A stretch of 64,000 bases of DNA, taken from NCBI GenBank assembly GCA_041392125.1, contig JAWKMR010000012.1, positions 1 through 64,000 of the forward strand, written 5' to 3'. Positions 61,486 through 64,000 of the stretch are shown here, one piece after another. A program made the translations under genes and the position numbers. This stretch comes from Halomarinibacterium sp041392125. Its GTDB lineage: Bacteria > Bacteroidota > Bacteroidia > Flavobacteriales > Flavobacteriaceae. How positions within the stretch are numbered: the stretch's first letter is position 1; every line of letters begins with the position of its first letter. The notes under the pieces were generated by a model. It did no database searches. It was not told the DNA's origin and worked only from the letters and a program-made list of their open reading frames with translations.

Positions 61486-62891
61486 TGAATTCTTTAAAGT
61501 TTATCTTTTTTTCCCTAAGCTTACTTGTTTTTAATGCTTGTAGTAATGATGATAGTAATGGTTCTTCAGAGCCTTTTGTTGTTGCTTTCGAGAACTTGTC
61601 TGCAAACATTGCCGAATTACCCAATACGGCAACTATTGCTTTAGTGTATTCTGAAACTGCTACCCAAAACGGTGAAGTAAGGCTTTCGCTGGAAGCAATT
61701 AATGCTACTTACGGTACCGATTTTACCACCGAACCTGCTGCTGTAAACAATGAAATTTTTATCCCCATTCAGCAAGGAACCTCTGGCACTTCATTAATCT
61801 TTAATAAAGTGAGTGCTTCTATTGATGAAACGGTAGAAATTAAATTTACAATTACCCAAATAGATTATCCTTCGTCTCAAATACAAGGAAACACTCAATT
61901 TTCTCTAAACAGTTCGGCCTCTTTGGGAAGAAGTATTGAACCCAATGTAGGGGGTCCCAACGAAGGGAATCAGGTGTATATTGATCTAAGTTCCGAAACT
62001 GAAACTGTTGTCGCACGCGACAGCTGGGATCTTGGTTTTTACTCTGGAAATGATTTTAGGGTAATGATTAATGGCTCTATTTATATGGCTGCAGCACAGT
62101 TACAAACCACCAATATTGACGCTGTTACACAAAGTGATGTAACCGATTTACAAAGTCAAGTTGCGGTAGGAACTTTTAATCCTGTGAACGAAGCTTATGT
62201 AGATGCTCCCGATGGGGCTATAACAGGTACAACCATAGCCGCGATTAGCGAAAATAATGACAACAATAAAGTATATTTGGTAAACCTTGGATATGAAGTA
62301 GGTACAGAAACACCACTCCCGGGCAGCGTTGCCATTACAGGAGATACCCGTGGATGGAAAAAAATTAGAATCTTGAGAAACGGGGAGGGTTATGTACTTC
62401 AATATGCCAATATTGATGACGCCAATCATCAAGAGGTTACGATTTCAAAATCTGAAGGCTATAATTTTACTTTCTTCAGCTTTACTACCAATACAACCGT
62501 TTCTGTGGAGCCAAAAGCTGAAAATTGGGACATTAACTTCACCGTTTTTACCAATATTATTGAATTTGCCGGTGCCTATGGTTTTTCCGACGGAGTCCTT
62601 CATAATCGAAAGGGAGGGGTAACGGCCTATTTGGTAAACACTAATGAAATAGCTGTTTCGTACGATGATTTTACCCTTCAGGATGTAATTACTTCAAATT
62701 TTAATGCAGACCAAAGAACCATTGGGAGTAGTTGGCGTGATGTTATGAACGAAGACAAAGTAATTTACGACCATCTTTTTTATGTCATAAAAGACCCTAA
62801 CGGAAATATTTACAAATTGAAGTTTACAGCATTATTAAATGATGCAGGTGAACGTGGATTTCCGGAATTTAAATACAATCTTCTTCAATAA
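61485..62891 (+). CDS. HmuY family heme-binding lipoprotein
   Basis: 468 residues. A signal peptide ends at Cys19, followed by SNDDSN, which resembles the export signal of surface lipoproteins. A first beta domain (about 30-150) is typical of flavobacterial HmuY proteins, then the HmuY domain begins (VYIDLSSETETVV, RDSWDLGFYSGNDFRVMING). P. gingivalis HmuY takes heme from host proteins and passes it to HmuR. Coupled to the receptor by TAATG. Heme-ligand residues cannot be assigned by eye. Confidence 0.88.
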   Translation: MNSLKFIFFSLSLLVFNACSNDDSNGSSEPFVVAFENLSANIAELPNTATIALVYSETATQNGEVRLSLEAINATYGTDFTTEPAAVNNEIFIPIQQGTSGTSLIFNKVSASIDETVEIKFTITQIDYPSSQIQGNTQFSLNSSASLGRSIEPNVGGPNEGNQVYIDLSSETETVVARDSWDLGFYSGNDFRVMINGSIYMAAAQLQTTNIDAVTQSDVTDLQSQVAVGTFNPVNEAYVDAPDGAITGTTIAAISENNDNNKVYLVNLGYEVGTETPLPGSVAITGDTRGWKKIRILRNGEGYVLQYANIDDANHQEVTISKSEGYNFTFFSFTTNTTVSVEPKAENWDINFTVFTNIIEFAGAYGFSDGVLHNRKGGVTAYLVNTNEIAVSYDDFTLQDVITSNFNADQRTIGSSWRDVMNEDKVIYDHLFYVIKDPNGNIYKLKFTALLNDAGERGFPEFKYNLLQ

Positions 62892-62917
62892 TTTTTAATT
62901 CAATAAAGCATCAAACC

Positions 62918-63826
62918 ATGAACAAAGCATTTTTATTAGGAATTTTTTCTTTGCTAATTGGATTTACTATAAAAGCCCAAACCAAAAAAGAAAAAGACAT
63001 AGAAGCCATAAAAAAAATGTGTGGCTGTTTTGAAGTTACTTTCAACTTTGCAGAAACTTTTAATTACAGTAACGATTCTAGTTATATCCCATCAGAAACC
63101 AAAATAGATAAAGGTCTAGAATATACTTTTTTAATTGAAGATGAGGATAATACGTTGTCTATTCAACATTTATTGCTTGTAGGTAACCCTACTGACCCTC
63201 ATATTGTAAAACACTGGCGTCAAGATTGGATTTATGAGAATACCGATTTTTATATGTTCAATCACGATAACCAATGGACGTATGTTAAAAAGCCCAAAAA
63301 TGAAGTACTCGGCCAGTGGACGCAAAAAGTGTATCAAGTAGATGATAGCCCCCGATATGAAGGTTCTTCATCGTGGGTACATGTAGACGGCAAAAGTTAT
63401 TGGGAAAATACTTCAACAGCACCATTACCCCGTAGGGAATACACAAAGCGCAACGATTATAATGTAACGCTTCGCGGTAACAGACATGAGATTACTTCTT
63501 TTGGTTGGATCCATGACCAAGACAATGAGAAAGTAATCCGCACCCATGGTAAAGAAGACTTTATCTTAGCCAAAGAAAAAGGACTAAATAGTTATGTAAA
63601 AGTAGATGACAGCCGTTGTAAAGCAGGGGCAAATTGGTGGGAAAAAAATGCTGAAAAATGGTCTACTGTCCGAAAAAAATGGAATAAAGTATTTGCTAAA
63701 AATGAAAATTTGGAGCTAAAAGAAAAAGTAAATAACGAAGGGCTATTTAAGCAACTATCTGCCACAGAGGTAACTAGTTCAGAACAAATTGAAGGTGTTA
63801 TTGATGCCTTTGTGGTTCAAGAATAG
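62918..63826 (+). CDS. DUF6607 secreted protein of the heme-uptake operon
   Basis: 302 residues with a signal peptide ending IKAQ. After it comes KKMCGCFEVTFNFAETF, an acidic middle, many Trp (WRQDWIYENTDFYMF, GQWTQKVYQ, WVHVDGKSYWENTS) and a Lys-rich end. It matches DUF6607, which I recall next to HmuY/TonB receptors. Function is unknown; periplasmic heme handling is a guess. It lies 26 bases after hmuY and no terminator separates them. Confidence 0.8.
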   Translation: MNKAFLLGIFSLLIGFTIKAQTKKEKDIEAIKKMCGCFEVTFNFAETFNYSNDSSYIPSETKIDKGLEYTFLIEDEDNTLSIQHLLLVGNPTDPHIVKHWRQDWIYENTDFYMFNHDNQWTYVKKPKNEVLGQWTQKVYQVDDSPRYEGSSSWVHVDGKSYWENTSTAPLPRREYTKRNDYNVTLRGNRHEITSFGWIHDQDNEKVIRTHGKEDFILAKEKGLNSYVKVDDSRCKAGANWWEKNAEKWSTVRKKWNKVFAKNENLELKEKVNNEGLFKQLSATEVTSSEQIEGVIDAFVVQE

Positions 63827-63934
63827 TCTTTGAAATACTATTCAAACCATTTTTAATTCTCAAAATCCTATAAAAAAGCGTTAAACCTTTAAAAATCTTT
63901 GGTTTAATTCACTTAAAATGCTTCAATTTGTAGG

Positions 63935-64000
63935 ATGAATTTCAATTATTCTTACAAAGCATTCCTCATTTCCTGCCTTTTGGTGGGAAATTTGGTTTTG
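63935..64000 (+). CDS. Start of a secreted or membrane protein gene (cut by window edge)
   Basis: An ATG at 63935 opens a frame of 22 codons to the window end, reading MNFNYSYKAFLISCLLVGNL, a positive-hydrophobic signal-peptide-like start. It lies 108 bases after the DUF6607 gene. Too short to identify. Confidence 0.45.
   Translation, partial: MNFNYSYKAFLISCLLVGNLVL

Noticed and set aside
63875..63901. TAAACC/GGTTTA inverted repeat after the DUF6607 gene, possible terminator
   Set aside because: Only six pairs around a 13-base loop and no T-tract; too weak to call.
1..64000. CRISPR array, insertion sequence, prophage or rRNA operon
   Set aside because: No regularly spaced repeats, transposase or integrase motifs, phage structural genes or rRNA sequence were seen in reading the window.

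Overview
The window looks like a chromosomal core segment of a member of the family Flavobacteriaceae (phylum Bacteroidota). Several things point there: AT-rich DNA; promoters of the type TTTG-N19-TAnnTTTG with almost no Shine-Dalgarno sequences; four secreted proteins with type IX secretion (T9SS) type-A sorting domains; families typical of the phylum (DUF4271, DUF4296, DUF3098, DUF3667, DUF6607, HmuY); a DnaE polymerase carrying its own DnaQ-like exonuclease; and ribosomal protein S16 with a long charged tail. The genus cannot be fixed from the sequence. I see no insertion sequence, prophage, CRISPR array or rRNA. Genes are densely packed and no gene-free stretch exceeds about 300 bases.

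Layout. 1-1517: a cut dihydrodipicolinate-synthase-like gene diverging from an AraC regulator, probably the edge of a catabolic (perhaps hydroxyproline) cluster. 1512-5971: a tight minus-strand run ruvC, DUF3667, hemW, cyclase, transglutaminase, MmcQ. 6004-8066: a flippase-like membrane protein and a glycosyltransferase. 8124-17133: small envelope proteins, a LytS/LytTR two-component pair, a VCBS-repeat T9SS protein, a nitroreductase, a methyltransferase and a second T9SS protein. 17260-17584: tRNA-Asp with a textbook promoter and a multi-hairpin trailer. 17609-24898: DUF58, a ClpP paralog, thioredoxin, the exonuclease-DnaE fusion and a lipoprotein. 25035-29076: rpsP-rimM-trmN6, an acyl-CoA dehydrogenase and a phosphoesterase. 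29073-33671: ferredoxin and its reductase, NifU, Mrp, an alkyltransferase-like protein, LysE and TrmB. 33751-37692: a glycosyltransferase, a PhoR/PhoB-like pair with an 11-bp periodic operator array upstream, and a T9SS protein. 37778-40308: an uncharacterised LuxE / transglutaminase-like / DUF350 operon. 40433-51750: tyrS, an LRR T9SS protein, an epimerase, DUF4296-pyrC-dolichol-type mannosyltransferase, DUF4271-hemD, pckA, DUF423 and saccharopine dehydrogenase. 51796-59266: a zinc protease, leuS, a UbiA prenyltransferase and the ftsX-DUF3098-uppP-truB cluster. 59304-63826: a predicted iron-regulated heme-uptake operon (TonB receptor, HmuY, DUF6607).

Most noteworthy: three short palindromic repeats inserted in frame inside leuS; a Pho-box-like array next to the PhoB/PhoR-like genes; a Fur-like operator laid over the promoter of the HmuY operon, with an uncharacterised third gene; the LuxE/transglutaminase-like/DUF350 operon as a candidate undescribed modification system; a hairpin that includes the start codon of a methyltransferase gene; and the structured trailer of tRNA-Asp. 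Functional calls rest on reading motifs by eye; no database search was run.
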